A stretch of 49,245 bases of DNA from contig DHNP01000039.1 in assembly GCA_002409585.1 (NCBI GenBank), forward strand, positions 51,620 to 100,864, in the 5' to 3' direction. Shown here one piece after another: positions 6,872 to 15,149 of this stretch. A model generated the notes under the pieces. The model did not search any database. It was not told where the DNA came from and was given only the letters and a program-made list of their open reading frames with translations. The position numbers and the translations under genes are program-made. Source of the DNA: Ruminococcaceae bacterium UBA5413 (GTDB lineage: Bacteria; Bacillota; Clostridia; Oscillospirales; Acutalibacteraceae). How positions within the stretch are numbered: position 1 is the first letter of the stretch; each line of letters starts with the position of its first letter.

Positions 6872-9475
6872 TCAGGCAGGGTTCCTTTTTTTGACGCGCG
6901 GCACGTGTTTCTTTCGGCGCGCAAAAGCTTTTTCAAGCTCGACGACTAAGAGCGGCATAAGTGAAAGCAGCGTAACCGTCAGCCACTGGCGGCCGGTCAG
7001 GGCGGCGGTTTTAAAAACCACTCCGAGCGGGCGTATCACTATAACCGCCGCCTGCAGGAATATACAGACAAACGCGGCGAGGATGAGCTTTGGGTTCTGC
7101 GGTATGTTTTTTGCAAAAACGGAGCGCTCGGAACGCATGTTAAACGTATGTACGATTTGTGAAAGGCTTAAAACGGCAAATGCCATAGTCCTGCCTACAA
7201 CAGGTGAGGCGGGGTCGGCATCGTAAAAGACGCGGCCAATGCTGTACGCCAAAAGGGAGAGCGAGCCTATGAGCGCGCCTTCGACAGCTATGCTGTAAAC
7301 CATGCCAGGGCCGAATATTTTTTCGCTGCTGCGCACCGGCCTTTTTTCCATTATATCGTTTTCTATAGGCTCAACGCCGAGCGCGAGCGCCGGAAAAGAG
7401 TCTGTGACGAGGTTGACCCACAGAAGCTGTATGGCCAGCAGCGGGCTTGGCATATGGAGAAGGAATCCGACAAAGATGGTGAGTATCTCGCCTATGTTGC
7501 AGCTTATGAGGAAGTGTACTGTCTTTTTAATGTTTTCGTAAATGCCCCTGCCCTCGCGCACGGCAGACACTATGGTGGCAAAGTTATCGTCGGTAAGTAT
7601 CATGTCTGAAGCGGCGCGCGCAACGTCAGTGCCGGATTTGCCCATTGCGCAGCCTATGTCCGCGGCGCGCAGCGCGGGCGCGTCGTTTACGCCGTCGCCT
7701 GTCATGGCGACAACCTCTCCGTGTGACTGGAAGGCGCGTACTATACGGACTTTATGTTCGGGCGAAACGCGTGCAAACACACTGTACTTGTAAATATTTT
7801 TCTTAAGTTCGGCGTCGCCCATGACGTCAAGTTCCTTACCGGTCAGAACGCACGAGCCGTTCTCGGCTATTTTTAACTGCTTGGCTATGGCAGCGGCTGT
7901 TTCGGCATGGTCACCGGTTATCATCACGGGACGTATGCCGGCCTTTTTGCAAAGCCTGACGGCTTCAGCCGCTTCGGGGCGGGGCGGGTCTGACATGCCT
8001 ATAAGCCCGTAAAATGTAAGTCCGCGCTCTGCCTGCGCTTTATCGGCCGGTATGGAGTCGAAGTCTCTGTAGGCTATGCCGAGCACGCGCAGCGCGCGGG
8101 CGGCCATGCGCTGGTTCTGGCTGTCTAAGCCGTTTAAACAGTGCGCCGACAGGACGTCGGGCGCGCCTTTGGCTATCGCGCGGTAATGCCCGCCGGGCAT
8201 GCGGCAGACTACGGTCATCATTTTTCGCTCGCTTGAAAACGGTATCTCGAGTACGCGCGGATATTTCTTACGCAGCGTGTCTATGTCGGTATGCGAAGCG
8301 CGCACTATTGCCGTTTCTGTAGGGTCGCCCGACGGCACCCCGTCCTGGTTAACGCAGTTTGTACATGCCGCGGCCATTTGGAGCAGCTTTAGCCCTTTGT
8401 CGGAACCGGCGGCAATCCTGCCGGAACCGTCGGCAAGCTCCTGCACCGACATACGGTTCTGCGTAAGTGTTCCGGTTTTGTCGGTGCATATAACGCTTGC
8501 GCCGCCGAGTGTTTCAACAGCGGGCAGCCGCCGCACTATGGCGCGCTGCGCGGCCATGCGCCTTACTCCCATGGCGAGCGTTATGGTAACGACGGCCGGC
8601 AGCCCTTCCGGGATGGCCGCCACAGCGAGGCTTATGGATATAAGGAGCATATCGAGCGGCTTTACTTGCTGGAAAAGCCCCATTATAAAAATCACGAAGC
8701 ATATGATAAGCGCGCCTATGCCGAGCTTTTTGCCTATGGCGGCGAGTTTGCGCTGCAACGGGGTCTGCGGCGCTGACTGGCTGACTATAAGGCGGGCTAT
8801 TTTGCCGACCTGGGTGTCCATCCCCGTTTCAACGACTATGCCCTGCCCGTGGCCCGACACTATGGAACTTGAGGAGTAAAGCATGTCTGCCCTGTCGCCG
8901 AGCGGCGTGTTTTCCGCGCAGACGGCGTCAGAGCTTTTATCGGCAGGCAGGCTTTCGCCGGTAAGGGCGCTTTCTTCGGCCTTTAGGTTTACGCAGCCTG
9001 TAAGCCTGAGGTCGGCAGGTACGAAGTCTCCCTCCCTTACCGCTACAATATCGCCGGGAACAAGCTCGGAAGCCTTTATTTTCTTTTCATGCCCGCCGCG
9101 TATAACGGACGCGTGCGGCGCCGACATGTTTTTGAGCATATCTATGGCTTTTTCGGCTTTACTTTCCTGCACTACGCCGATTACCGCGTCGACAGTGACT
9201 ATGGCAAGTATGATGACTGAGTCCGTCATATCGCCTTCGCCGCCGAGGCAGGACGTTATGAACGAAACCGCCGCGGCAATAAGCAGGATTATCACCATGA
9301 AGTCGGAAAACTGCGAAATAAAACGGGCAAATATGCTTTTGCGCTTAGCCTTTTTTATTTCGTTTCTGCCGTATTCGCGCAGGCGCTGCTCCGCCTGCCG
9401 CTCCGTGAGGCCGTTTCCGATGTCCGTTTTAAGGCGCGCTGCGCACTCGCTTGTTTTAAGACTTTGCCACTCCAA
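6872..9475 (-). CDS. P-type calcium-transporting ATPase (PacL/PMCA-like)
   Basis: P2-type cation pump of 867 residues that moves Ca2+ (possibly Mn2+) out of the cell. Features in order: N-terminal cation-ATPase domain, TGES actuator loop, transmembrane ligand motif AAIPEGLPA in helix M4, phosphorylation site DKTGTLT (about residue 331), the nucleotide-binding domain, hinge MTGDGVNDAPALRAADIG, and a six-helix C-terminal half with NLVTDSFPALALG, whose Asn and Asp are the usual site II ligands. The length is normal for bacterial SERCA-like pumps. The start is a TTG eight bases after a strong AAGGAGG. A candidate promoter is at 9508-9536. The CLC gene follows downstream. Confidence 0.92.
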   Translation of the reverse strand: MEWQSLKTSECAARLKTDIGNGLTERQAEQRLREYGRNEIKKAKRKSIFARFISQFSDFMVIILLIAAAVSFITSCLGGEGDMTDSVIILAIVTVDAVIGVVQESKAEKAIDMLKNMSAPHASVIRGGHEKKIKASELVPGDIVAVREGDFVPADLRLTGCVNLKAEESALTGESLPADKSSDAVCAENTPLGDRADMLYSSSSIVSGHGQGIVVETGMDTQVGKIARLIVSQSAPQTPLQRKLAAIGKKLGIGALIICFVIFIMGLFQQVKPLDMLLISISLAVAAIPEGLPAVVTITLAMGVRRMAAQRAIVRRLPAVETLGGASVICTDKTGTLTQNRMSVQELADGSGRIAAGSDKGLKLLQMAAACTNCVNQDGVPSGDPTETAIVRASHTDIDTLRKKYPRVLEIPFSSERKMMTVVCRMPGGHYRAIAKGAPDVLSAHCLNGLDSQNQRMAARALRVLGIAYRDFDSIPADKAQAERGLTFYGLIGMSDPPRPEAAEAVRLCKKAGIRPVMITGDHAETAAAIAKQLKIAENGSCVLTGKELDVMGDAELKKNIYKYSVFARVSPEHKVRIVRAFQSHGEVVAMTGDGVNDAPALRAADIGCAMGKSGTDVARAASDMILTDDNFATIVSAVREGRGIYENIKKTVHFLISCNIGEILTIFVGFLLHMPSPLLAIQLLWVNLVTDSFPALALGVEPIENDIMEKRPVRSSEKIFGPGMVYSIAVEGALIGSLSLLAYSIGRVFYDADPASPVVGRTMAFAVLSLSQIVHTFNMRSERSVFAKNIPQNPKLILAAFVCIFLQAAVIVIRPLGVVFKTAALTGRQWLTVTLLSLMPLLVVELEKAFARRKKHVPRVKKRNPA

Positions 9476-9507
9476 AAGATTTTCCTCCTTATGATATAAT
9501 AAATAAC

Positions 9508-9536
9508 GTTATAATTTGTTGGCGCGGCAGCGTAAA
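9508..9536 (-). promoter_or_regulatory. candidate promoter of the Ca2+-ATPase gene
   Basis: On the minus strand TTTACG (9531-9536), a 17-bp spacer and TATAAC (9508-9513), about 33 bases before the TTG start. Each box has two mismatches at most from consensus. Confidence 0.4.
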
Positions 9537-9614
9537 CGTATGCTGCTTTTTCACGCAGGCTGCCATATGCCGGCTCTTTTTTAAAATAAGTATATTCGCA
9601 AATATTAAAAAATA

Positions 9615-9623
9615 TGGTATAAT
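9615..9623 (+). promoter_or_regulatory. extended -10 promoter of the PAP2 gene
   Basis: TGG followed by TATAAT (9618-9623) forms an extended -10 element, about 80 bases before the PAP2 start. The -35 region is weak (TTCGCA at 9595-9600). Confidence 0.45.
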
Positions 9624-9701
9624 ATATTTCATAAAGTATATTGTATGTTTTATCACAATGTAATCATGCCTCATTACAAGAACTTAAGCGGAGGAAAAAA
9701 G

Positions 9702-10199
9702 ATGGACTGTGCCGTAATTAAATATGTTCAGGAACATTTCCATAATAAATTTACGGATTTTATATTTCCTTTACTGTCGAGAATGGGCAACGGAGGAGCC
9801 GTATGGCTTGCCATAGCATTTTATTTTGGGTACAGCAAAATAACGAGGCCGTTTGCGCTCATGCTGTTTTTTTCGCTTGCCCTTTCGCATGTGCTAAGCC
9901 AGATATTGAAGCCTATTATCGGTCGGCCGAGGCCGTTTGTCGTCCACCCGTGCGGCCGGCTTTTAATACACACGCCTGGGGGGTATTCCTGCCCGTCGGG
10001 GCACTCCGCGACTTCATTCGCTGCCGCTACCATCATCCTCATCGCCGACAGGCGCTTCGGGCTTTTGGCGTTTTGCATGGCTTTTGGGATTGCCTTTTCA
10101 CGGGTTTTTCTTTTTGTGCATTATCCGTCGGATACGATTATAGGGTCTCTACTTGGCGTATTATGTGCGATTTTAGTATTATATTTATACAAAATGTAA
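9702..10199 (+). CDS. PAP2-superfamily membrane phosphatase
   Basis: Integral membrane phosphatase of 165 residues. It has the three catalytic motifs of the PAP2 (type 2 phosphatidic acid phosphatase) family: KPIIGRPRP (70-78), PSGH (98-101) and SRVFLFVHYPSD (133-144), which supply the catalytic His101 and His140. About five hydrophobic helices surround them. Members remove phosphate from lipids such as undecaprenyl pyrophosphate or phosphatidylglycerophosphate; the substrate cannot be told here. The start is the ATG seven bases after GGAGG (9690-9694). An in-frame ATG 57 bases upstream has no ribosome site. Confidence 0.88.
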   Translation: MDCAVIKYVQEHFHNKFTDFIFPLLSRMGNGGAVWLAIAFYFGYSKITRPFALMLFFSLALSHVLSQILKPIIGRPRPFVVHPCGRLLIHTPGGYSCPSGHSATSFAAATIILIADRRFGLLAFCMAFGIAFSRVFLFVHYPSDTIIGSLLGVLCAILVLYLYKM

Positions 10200-10259
10200 T
10201 CGGTTTTTTCAATTTTTTGATACAACATATATAACATATTTAATTATCTGCTGAATATA

Positions 10260-10343
10260 TTGTGAATATTGAATTTTGTCGACTGTTTCTACTTGTTTTT
10301 TCCTCTTTTGTGAATTATTATATCTTGTGAGCCAAATTCACAA
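10260..10343. promoter_or_regulatory. cluster of TTGTGAAT boxes (Rex-like operator candidate)
   Basis: TTGTGAAT occurs at 10260-10267 and 10308-10315, and in inverted form (ATTCACAA) at 10336-10343. A partial copy, TTGTGAGC, at 10325 pairs with the inverted box as TTGTGA-N7-TCACAA. The Bacillus Rex consensus, as I recall it, is TTGTGA-N6-TCACAA, so the spacing is one base too long. The cluster sits directly upstream of the small gene at 10359 and 250-430 bases upstream of the rubredoxin/FprA genes. Confidence 0.4.
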
Positions 10344-10358
10344 TAAGGAGGTGATAAT

Positions 10359-10589
10359 ATGGTAAAGTTTGTAGGCAACGCGGATATAGCAGGAAGAATA
10401 CTCAAATATTATGTTTTTGGCAACAGAAAGACCGGCTATTGGGTTAGAATATGCTCAGGAGAAGAAGTCTCGGAACACTTTTTCTCAAGGAACCTTTCAG
10501 AAACATTTGCGCTCGCGGAACAGCTCAGGCGATGCACTGTTTTTCCCTTTAATCTAAGCGAAATTATCGAAGACATCGCGATTAGCTGA
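10359..10589 (+). CDS. small conserved protein of unknown function (possibly DUF6514-like)
   Basis: A 76-residue soluble protein without signal peptide, membrane helix or Cys motif. The layout (a GYWVRI strand, then a FSRNLSETFALAEQL helix, then FPFNLSEIIEDI at the C-terminus) resembles the Clostridia family catalogued as DUF6514, in which a final helix ending in VVEDFL-like residues is usual. That match is from memory and tentative. Translation should be strong: AAGGAGGTGAT matches the anti-Shine-Dalgarno sequence with seven bases to the ATG. It lies just after the TTGTGAAT box cluster and before the rubredoxin promoter, so a redox-linked role is possible but unproven. Confidence 0.75.
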   Translation: MVKFVGNADIAGRILKYYVFGNRKTGYWVRICSGEEVSEHFFSRNLSETFALAEQLRRCTVFPFNLSEIIEDIAIS

Positions 10590-10597
10590 AAAGCTGA

Positions 10598-10626
10598 TTG
10601 ACAAATCAATAACACTCATTTATACT
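10598..10626 (+). promoter_or_regulatory. sigma-A promoter of rubredoxin-fprA
   Basis: TTGACA (10598-10603), a 17-bp spacer and TATACT (10621-10626), 72 bases before the rubredoxin start. Confidence 0.75.
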
Positions 10627-10697
10627 GTTAATAAAATCAGTAATAAATCTTTTATTTATTGCAAATTATATTTTATCTATTGAGAGAGGTTTTAAAA

Positions 10698-10859
10698 ATG
10701 AAGAAATACGTTTGCACTGCATGCGGATATGTTTACGACCCGGCTAAAGGAGACACCGAGCACGGCGTAAAAGCGGGTACCCCGTTTGAAAACCTGCCGG
10801 ATGACTGGGTATGCCCTGACTGCGGAGTGGGGAAAGATATGTTTGAGCCTGAAGACTGA
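10698..10859 (+). CDS. rubredoxin
   Basis: A 53-residue one-iron electron carrier with the two CxxC clamps that bind Fe: C6-T-A-C9-G-Y and C39-P-D-C42-G, separated by the usual 29 residues, plus the conserved YDP and DDW motifs. The start at ATG 10698 follows GAGAGAGG; an in-frame codon 39 bases upstream would add an atypical hydrophobic leader and is rejected. It sits 19 bases before fprA under one promoter, so it is the likely electron donor to FprA. Cytoplasmic. Confidence 0.95.
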   Translation: MKKYVCTACGYVYDPAKGDTEHGVKAGTPFENLPDDWVCPDCGVGKDMFEPED

Positions 10860-10878
10860 TTGAAAGAAGTTTTAAATT

Positions 10879-12072
10879 ATGGGTGTTATAAAGTTAAAGG
10901 AAAATGTTTATTCCGTCGGCGTTTTAAATCCTGACTTACGGGTTTTTGACATTATTATGCGGGCTGAATACGGAACCAGCTATAATGCCTTTCTTATCAC
11001 AGGTGAAAAAAATATACTTATAGATACCGTGCATGCTTCTTTTTTTGACGAGTATATAAGCAATATAAAAAGCATCGTTGATATCTCAAAAATAGATGCT
11101 TTGATTATGAACCATACGGAACCGGACCACTCAGGCTCAATAGCAAAGCTGCTTGCCATAAATCCAAATATAACGGTTTACTGCACAATGCCTGCGAAAA
11201 AGAATATAGACGCAATAACAAATGCAAATACGCACTGCGTTGTTGTAAAACAGGGTGACAGGCTTGATATTGGAAATGGTGAACTTGAGTTTATTATTGC
11301 GCCGCTTCTGCACTGGCCGGATTCAATGTTTACGTGGATGCCGTCCAAAAAAGTACTTTTTACCTGCGACTTTTTAGGATGCCATTACTGTGAGCCTACT
11401 ATGCGGGACAAGTCCATACACTTCCCGGAGAAATATTGGGATGAATTTGAATATTACTATAAGGGAATATTCGGCCCGTTCAAACCGTATGTGATAAAAG
11501 GGCTTGACAAGATTGACGGTATTGATGCTGAGCTTATTTGTCCAAGCCACGGGCCGTGCCTTACGGAAAACATAAAAAAGTGTAAAGAATTTTACAGAAG
11601 CTGGAGCATGCCGAAACATAAAGATAAAAAAACAGTCGCGGTTCTATATGCTTCAGCTTACGGCTATACTGAAAAACTTGCCAAAGCTGCTTGCACTGAA
11701 CTGGCCGCGGACCCCGCACTTGATGTACAGCTCTTAAACGTGGTGTTTACCCCTTTTGACAAACTGGTTGAAGCTATAAACGGCGCCGATGCGGTCATGG
11801 TTGGCTCATGCACAATAAACAGGGATGCACCTAAAATTATATGGGACTTGCTTTCGTGCGTTGACGCCGTAAACACAAGAGGGAAACCTGCCGGAGCGTT
11901 CGGTTCTTACGGCTGGAGCGGCGAAGCCGTCCCGATGATTAAAAGCCGCCTTGAGCAGTTAAAGTTTAAATTTATAGGCGACGGCCAGTGCGTGAACTTT
12001 ATGCCGTCCGATACGGATATCTCAAACATTAAAGCATATGCGCGGGAAATAGTTTCTAATATAAAAAGCTGA
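10879..12072 (+). CDS. fprA: A-type flavoprotein (FprA; diiron-flavin O2/NO reductase)
   Basis: Flavodiiron protein of 397 residues that reduces O2 to water, or NO to N2O, with electrons from rubredoxin. The N-terminal metallo-beta-lactamase domain carries the diiron ligands His79, Glu81, Asp83 (HTEPDH), His145, Asp164 and His224. The C-terminal flavodoxin domain (about 252-395) has the FMN loop VAVLYASAYGYTEKLA. The length matches the basic two-domain class without a fused rubredoxin, which fits the separate rubredoxin gene upstream. In anaerobes this pair removes oxygen or nitric oxide. A clear terminator follows at 12144. Whether O2 or NO is the main substrate cannot be told. Confidence 0.95.
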   Translation: MGVIKLKENVYSVGVLNPDLRVFDIIMRAEYGTSYNAFLITGEKNILIDTVHASFFDEYISNIKSIVDISKIDALIMNHTEPDHSGSIAKLLAINPNITVYCTMPAKKNIDAITNANTHCVVVKQGDRLDIGNGELEFIIAPLLHWPDSMFTWMPSKKVLFTCDFLGCHYCEPTMRDKSIHFPEKYWDEFEYYYKGIFGPFKPYVIKGLDKIDGIDAELICPSHGPCLTENIKKCKEFYRSWSMPKHKDKKTVAVLYASAYGYTEKLAKAACTELAADPALDVQLLNVVFTPFDKLVEAINGADAVMVGSCTINRDAPKIIWDLLSCVDAVNTRGKPAGAFGSYGWSGEAVPMIKSRLEQLKFKFIGDGQCVNFMPSDTDISNIKAYAREIVSNIKS

Positions 12073-12143
12073 ATGCTTTTTATAAAGCCTTGCGGTTTCA
12101 ATGCGCTCTGAAAACTGAATAATCCCGCCGAACAGCCGCTGAG

Positions 12144-12177
12144 GCCCGCCGTCATCATCGTGTACGGCGGGCTTTTT
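12144..12177 (+). terminator. intrinsic terminator after fprA
   Basis: Stem GCCCGCCGT (12144-12152) with ACGGCGGGC (12164-12172), 11-base loop, then TTTTT. Confidence 0.88.
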
Positions 12178-12250
12178 CCTTTTGACGGGGCGTGGCTTGT
12201 AACAGGCTTAAAGGCCGTAATATGGCATATACATATATAAAATATTACTC

Positions 12251-12279
12251 TTGACAAAAAAGTAAGGCAGGGATAAAAT
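12251..12279 (+). promoter_or_regulatory. sigma-A promoter of the feo operon
   Basis: TTGACA (12251-12256), 17-bp spacer, TAAAAT (12274-12279). Expected start near 12286, just before the palindrome at 12290-12305. Confidence 0.75.
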
Positions 12280-12289
12280 ATAACTATAA

Positions 12290-12305
12290 GTTAGCCGCGA
12301 CTAAC
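12290..12305. promoter_or_regulatory. near-palindromic operator candidate of the feo operon
   Basis: GTTAGCCGCGACTAAC is a 16-bp inverted repeat with one mismatched pair (14 of 16 positions symmetric). It begins about four bases after the predicted transcription start. Iron-dependent repression by a Fur- or DtxR-family protein would be expected for feo genes. The sequence does not match the Fur box, and its geometry differs from the DtxR consensus I know. Confidence 0.5.
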
Positions 12306-12331
12306 ATAAAATTTGAGATACGAGGCGTCAT

Positions 12332-12565
12332 ATGAAATTAAGCGATTTGGCAATCGGACAAAGGGCCGCCATCGTCGAGGTTAAAGGCGAAGGCGCTCTG
12401 CGGCGCAGACTGTTAGACATGGGGCTTACGCCTAATACCGAAGTTATGGTGCGCAAGGTTGCTCCGATGGGCGACCCGATAGAAATCCAGCTGCGGGGTT
12501 ACGAACTTACCCTGCGTGTTGCTGACGCTCAAAATATCACGGTAGAGGGGGCGGCCGGCAAATGA
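12332..12565 (+). CDS. feoA: ferrous iron transport protein A
   Basis: A 77-residue SH3-like cytoplasmic protein that works with FeoB in Fe2+ uptake. The family pattern is clear: a MKLSDL start, the LRRRLLDMGLTPNTEVMVRKVAPMGDP core and an LRGYELTLRVADAQNI end. It overlaps feoB by four bases (ATGA), so the two are translationally coupled. The ATG follows GAGGCG with modest spacing. It is the first gene of the unit under the 12251 promoter. Confidence 0.93.
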   Translation: MKLSDLAIGQRAAIVEVKGEGALRRRLLDMGLTPNTEVMVRKVAPMGDPIEIQLRGYELTLRVADAQNITVEGAAGK

Positions 12566-14568
12566 TTTTTGCGCTTGCGGGCAATCAGAACTGCGGAAAG
12601 ACGACATTGTTTAACCAACTGACCGGCTCTAACCAGCACGTGGGCAACTTCCCCGGGGTAACGGTAGAGCGCAAAGACGGGGCCATACGCGGGTACAAAG
12701 GTGTTACCGTAGTAGATTTGCCGGGTATCTACTCACTGTCGCCGTACTCAAACGAAGAAATAGTTACGCGTGATTTCCTTATCAACAGCCACCCCGACGG
12801 GATAATAAATATTGTAGACGCCACTAATATCGAGCGCAACCTGTACCTGAGCATGCAGCTCATAGAGCTTGACATCCCGATGGTAATAGCCCTTAACATG
12901 ATGGACGAGGTAAGGGCAAACGGAGGGACTATAAAGATAGCTGACTTTCAGGAAGAAATAGGCGTACCGGTTGTCCCTATTTCGGCAAGTAAGAACGAGG
13001 GCATCGACGAGCTTATCGAAACGGCTGTAAAAACAGCGGAGTCAAAGCTGCACCCTAAACGGCAGGACTTTTGTTCGGGAGCGGTACATAGGGCCATACA
13101 TTCCATAGCGCACCTTGTTGAGGACCACGCGCAGAGCGTCAACATCCCGCCGAGGTTCGCGGCGACGAAGCTTGTAGAGGGCGACGCCCCTATGACGAAA
13201 ATGCTCAGGCTGTCGGAAAACGAAGTAGACATGATAGGGCATGACGTCACTGAAATGGAGCATGAGCTGCACACTGACAGGGAAGCCGCGCTTGCCGACA
13301 TGCGCTACAGCTTTATTGAAAAACTTACGCAAAAAACCGTAGTCAAAATGGGCGAGTCCAAAGAACATAAACGCAGTGTGAAGATTGACATGCTGCTTAC
13401 CAATAAATACCTGGCAATACCAATTTTCCTTGCTATAATGATGCTCATTTTCTGGCTGACGTTCGGAGTTATAGGCAGCGCTTTAAGCAATCTGCTTTCT
13501 ATGGGGATAGATGCCGTTACACAGGCGGCCGATGCGGGCCTCACCGCGTACGGGATAAACCCCGTCGTAAAATCACTTATTATAAACGGCGTTTTTGCAG
13601 GAGTAGGCAGCGTACTGTCATTCCTTCCAATAATAGTCGTTTTATTTTTTTTCCTTTCAATATTGGAAGACAGCGGGTACATGGCGAGGGTAGCCTTCGT
13701 AATGGACAAGCTGCTGCGCAAAATAGGCCTTTCGGGCAGGAGCTTTGTCCCTATGCTTATAGGGTTCGGCTGCTCTGTACCGGCTATAATGGCCACGCGC
13801 ACACTTTCAAGCGAGCGTGACAGGAAAATGACCATTTTACTTACGCCGTTTATGAGCTGCAGCGCTAAACTGCCGATTTATGCCGTATTTACGGCAGCTT
13901 TTTTTCCACAGCACGGCGCGCTCGTAATGATAATACTTTATATAATGGGCATGGTTATGGGAGTGCTTAGCGGCCTTATTTTAAAGAAAACCGTTTTTCA
14001 CGGCAACCCTGTCCCTTTTGTAATGGAACTGCCGAATTACCGCATGCCGAGCGCGAAAAGCGTTCTGCTCTTAATGTGGGACAAGGCAAAGGGATTTATA
14101 ATGCGCGCGTTTACGGTGATTTTTGTGGCAACTATTGCAATATGGTTTTTACAAACATTTGATTCGCGCATAAACACTGTAAGCTCAAGCTCGGACAGCA
14201 TGCTCGCGGCCATAGGCAAGTTCATAGCGCCTGTATTTGCCCCGCTTGGGTTTGGCGACTGGCGCGCTTCCACGGCCCTTATAACGGGCTTTACAGCCAA
14301 AGAAGCAGTCATAAGCACTTTTGCGGTGCTCGCAAATACTAGTATTTCCAATCTTCCCGCAGCGCTGTCTTCGATGTTCACGCCGCTTACGGCCTTTGCG
14401 TTTTTAACGTTTACGCTGCTTTATACTCCGTGCGTAGCGGCGATAAATGCCGTAAAAAGTGAAATGGGCAGTGCAAAAAGCGCACTTGGCGTCATACTTT
14501 ACCAATGCGGTTTTGCATGGATAATTTCTTTTATAGTTTACCACGTCGGCCTGATCTTTGCAGGCTGA
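12562..14568 (+). CDS. feoB: ferrous iron transporter B (GTPase-permease)
   Basis: Main Fe2+ importer of the inner membrane, 668 residues. The N-terminal G domain has G1 GNQNCGKTT (8-16), a G2 Thr region after FPGVTVE, G3 DLPGIYSLSPYS and G4 NMMDE. A helical spacer domain follows, then about nine to ten membrane helices with two Gate-type repeats (EDSGYMARVAFVMDKLLRKI and TAKEAVISTF). The last Asn of the G1 loop is normal, while the second position is Gln rather than the common Pro. Length fits the shorter Firmicutes FeoB, without a C-terminal FeoC domain. The Cys-rich partner gene follows 15 bases downstream. Confidence 0.96.
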   Translation: MIFALAGNQNCGKTTLFNQLTGSNQHVGNFPGVTVERKDGAIRGYKGVTVVDLPGIYSLSPYSNEEIVTRDFLINSHPDGIINIVDATNIERNLYLSMQLIELDIPMVIALNMMDEVRANGGTIKIADFQEEIGVPVVPISASKNEGIDELIETAVKTAESKLHPKRQDFCSGAVHRAIHSIAHLVEDHAQSVNIPPRFAATKLVEGDAPMTKMLRLSENEVDMIGHDVTEMEHELHTDREAALADMRYSFIEKLTQKTVVKMGESKEHKRSVKIDMLLTNKYLAIPIFLAIMMLIFWLTFGVIGSALSNLLSMGIDAVTQAADAGLTAYGINPVVKSLIINGVFAGVGSVLSFLPIIVVLFFFLSILEDSGYMARVAFVMDKLLRKIGLSGRSFVPMLIGFGCSVPAIMATRTLSSERDRKMTILLTPFMSCSAKLPIYAVFTAAFFPQHGALVMIILYIMGMVMGVLSGLILKKTVFHGNPVPFVMELPNYRMPSAKSVLLLMWDKAKGFIMRAFTVIFVATIAIWFLQTFDSRINTVSSSSDSMLAAIGKFIAPVFAPLGFGDWRASTALITGFTAKEAVISTFAVLANTSISNLPAALSSMFTPLTAFAFLTFTLLYTPCVAAINAVKSEMGSAKSALGVILYQCGFAWIISFIVYHVGLIFAG

Positions 14569-14583
14569 CGGAAGGAGGAAAAT

Positions 14584-14736
14584 ATGAACGCGGGCAGTTA
14601 TGTCATTTTAGCCGTTATAGTGCTACTTGCGGTGCTGGCGGTACGTTACTCATTTAAGCACAGAAACGAAGACTGCGACGGATGCTGTACGCAGTGCCCC
14701 TACCATGGCAAATGCAGTAAAAAAACAAAAAAATAA
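14584..14736 (+). CDS. FeoB-associated Cys-rich membrane protein
   Basis: A 50-residue protein. One membrane helix (about 6-22, VILAVIVLLAVLAV) is followed by a short tail with five cysteines, CDGCCTQCPYHGKC (31-44), and a Lys-rich end. This is the small FeoB-associated Cys-rich family seen downstream of feoB in Firmicutes; the Cys tail may hand over or sense iron, but the role is not established. GGAGG lies seven bases before the ATG, and the operon terminator follows at 14811. Confidence 0.85.
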   Translation: MNAGSYVILAVIVLLAVLAVRYSFKHRNEDCDGCCTQCPYHGKCSKKTKK

Positions 14737-14810
14737 TCATGCCGGCATAAACTTCAAAAGCACTGCGGCATTTGAGGGATTAGATGCCGCGATGCCGGCG
14801 GAAAACTGAA

Positions 14811-14849
14811 AAAAGCACCGCTTGGCGACTAAACCAAAGCGGTGCTTTT
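14811..14849 (+). terminator. intrinsic terminator of the feo operon
   Basis: The stem pairs AAGCACCGCTT (14813-14823) with AAGCGGTGCTT (14837-14847); a 13-base loop separates the arms and TTTTA follows. Confidence 0.85.
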
Positions 14850-14953
14850 ACATATAAAGGGTACTGAAACGGGAGGAAAGCCGCAAATTTATATAAGTAA
14901 ACGCTAATTTTTATTTATATTAATATTATTTTCCCGTTTAGCACGGAAATAGC

Positions 14954-14982
14954 TTGACATACAAATTGTTATATTGTAAAAT
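14954..14982 (+). promoter_or_regulatory. sigma-A promoter of rpoBC
   Basis: TTGACA (14954-14959), a 17-bp spacer and TAAAAT (14977-14982). It lies about 170 bases before rpoB in an AT-rich leader. Because rplJL is not upstream, this promoter must drive rpoBC itself. Confidence 0.7.
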
Positions 14983-15149
14983 AATATACTGCATTATCAT
15001 AAAATCCTATAGCCAAAAACAAATTATACCTATAATAGCACATTGAATCGGAAAAGGCAAGAATTAATAAAAAAACAGCAATTCAGATTTACTTTTATAT
15101 CTTAATTTATGCCGTAAGACGCAAATATATGAATGGAGTGATTTTCCAA

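Noticed and set aside
8199..9494. Open frames of about 200 codons on the plus strand opposite the Ca2+-ATPase gene
   Set aside because: They are antisense to intact P-type ATPase motifs, have Ser/Ala-rich low-information products and no ribosome sites.
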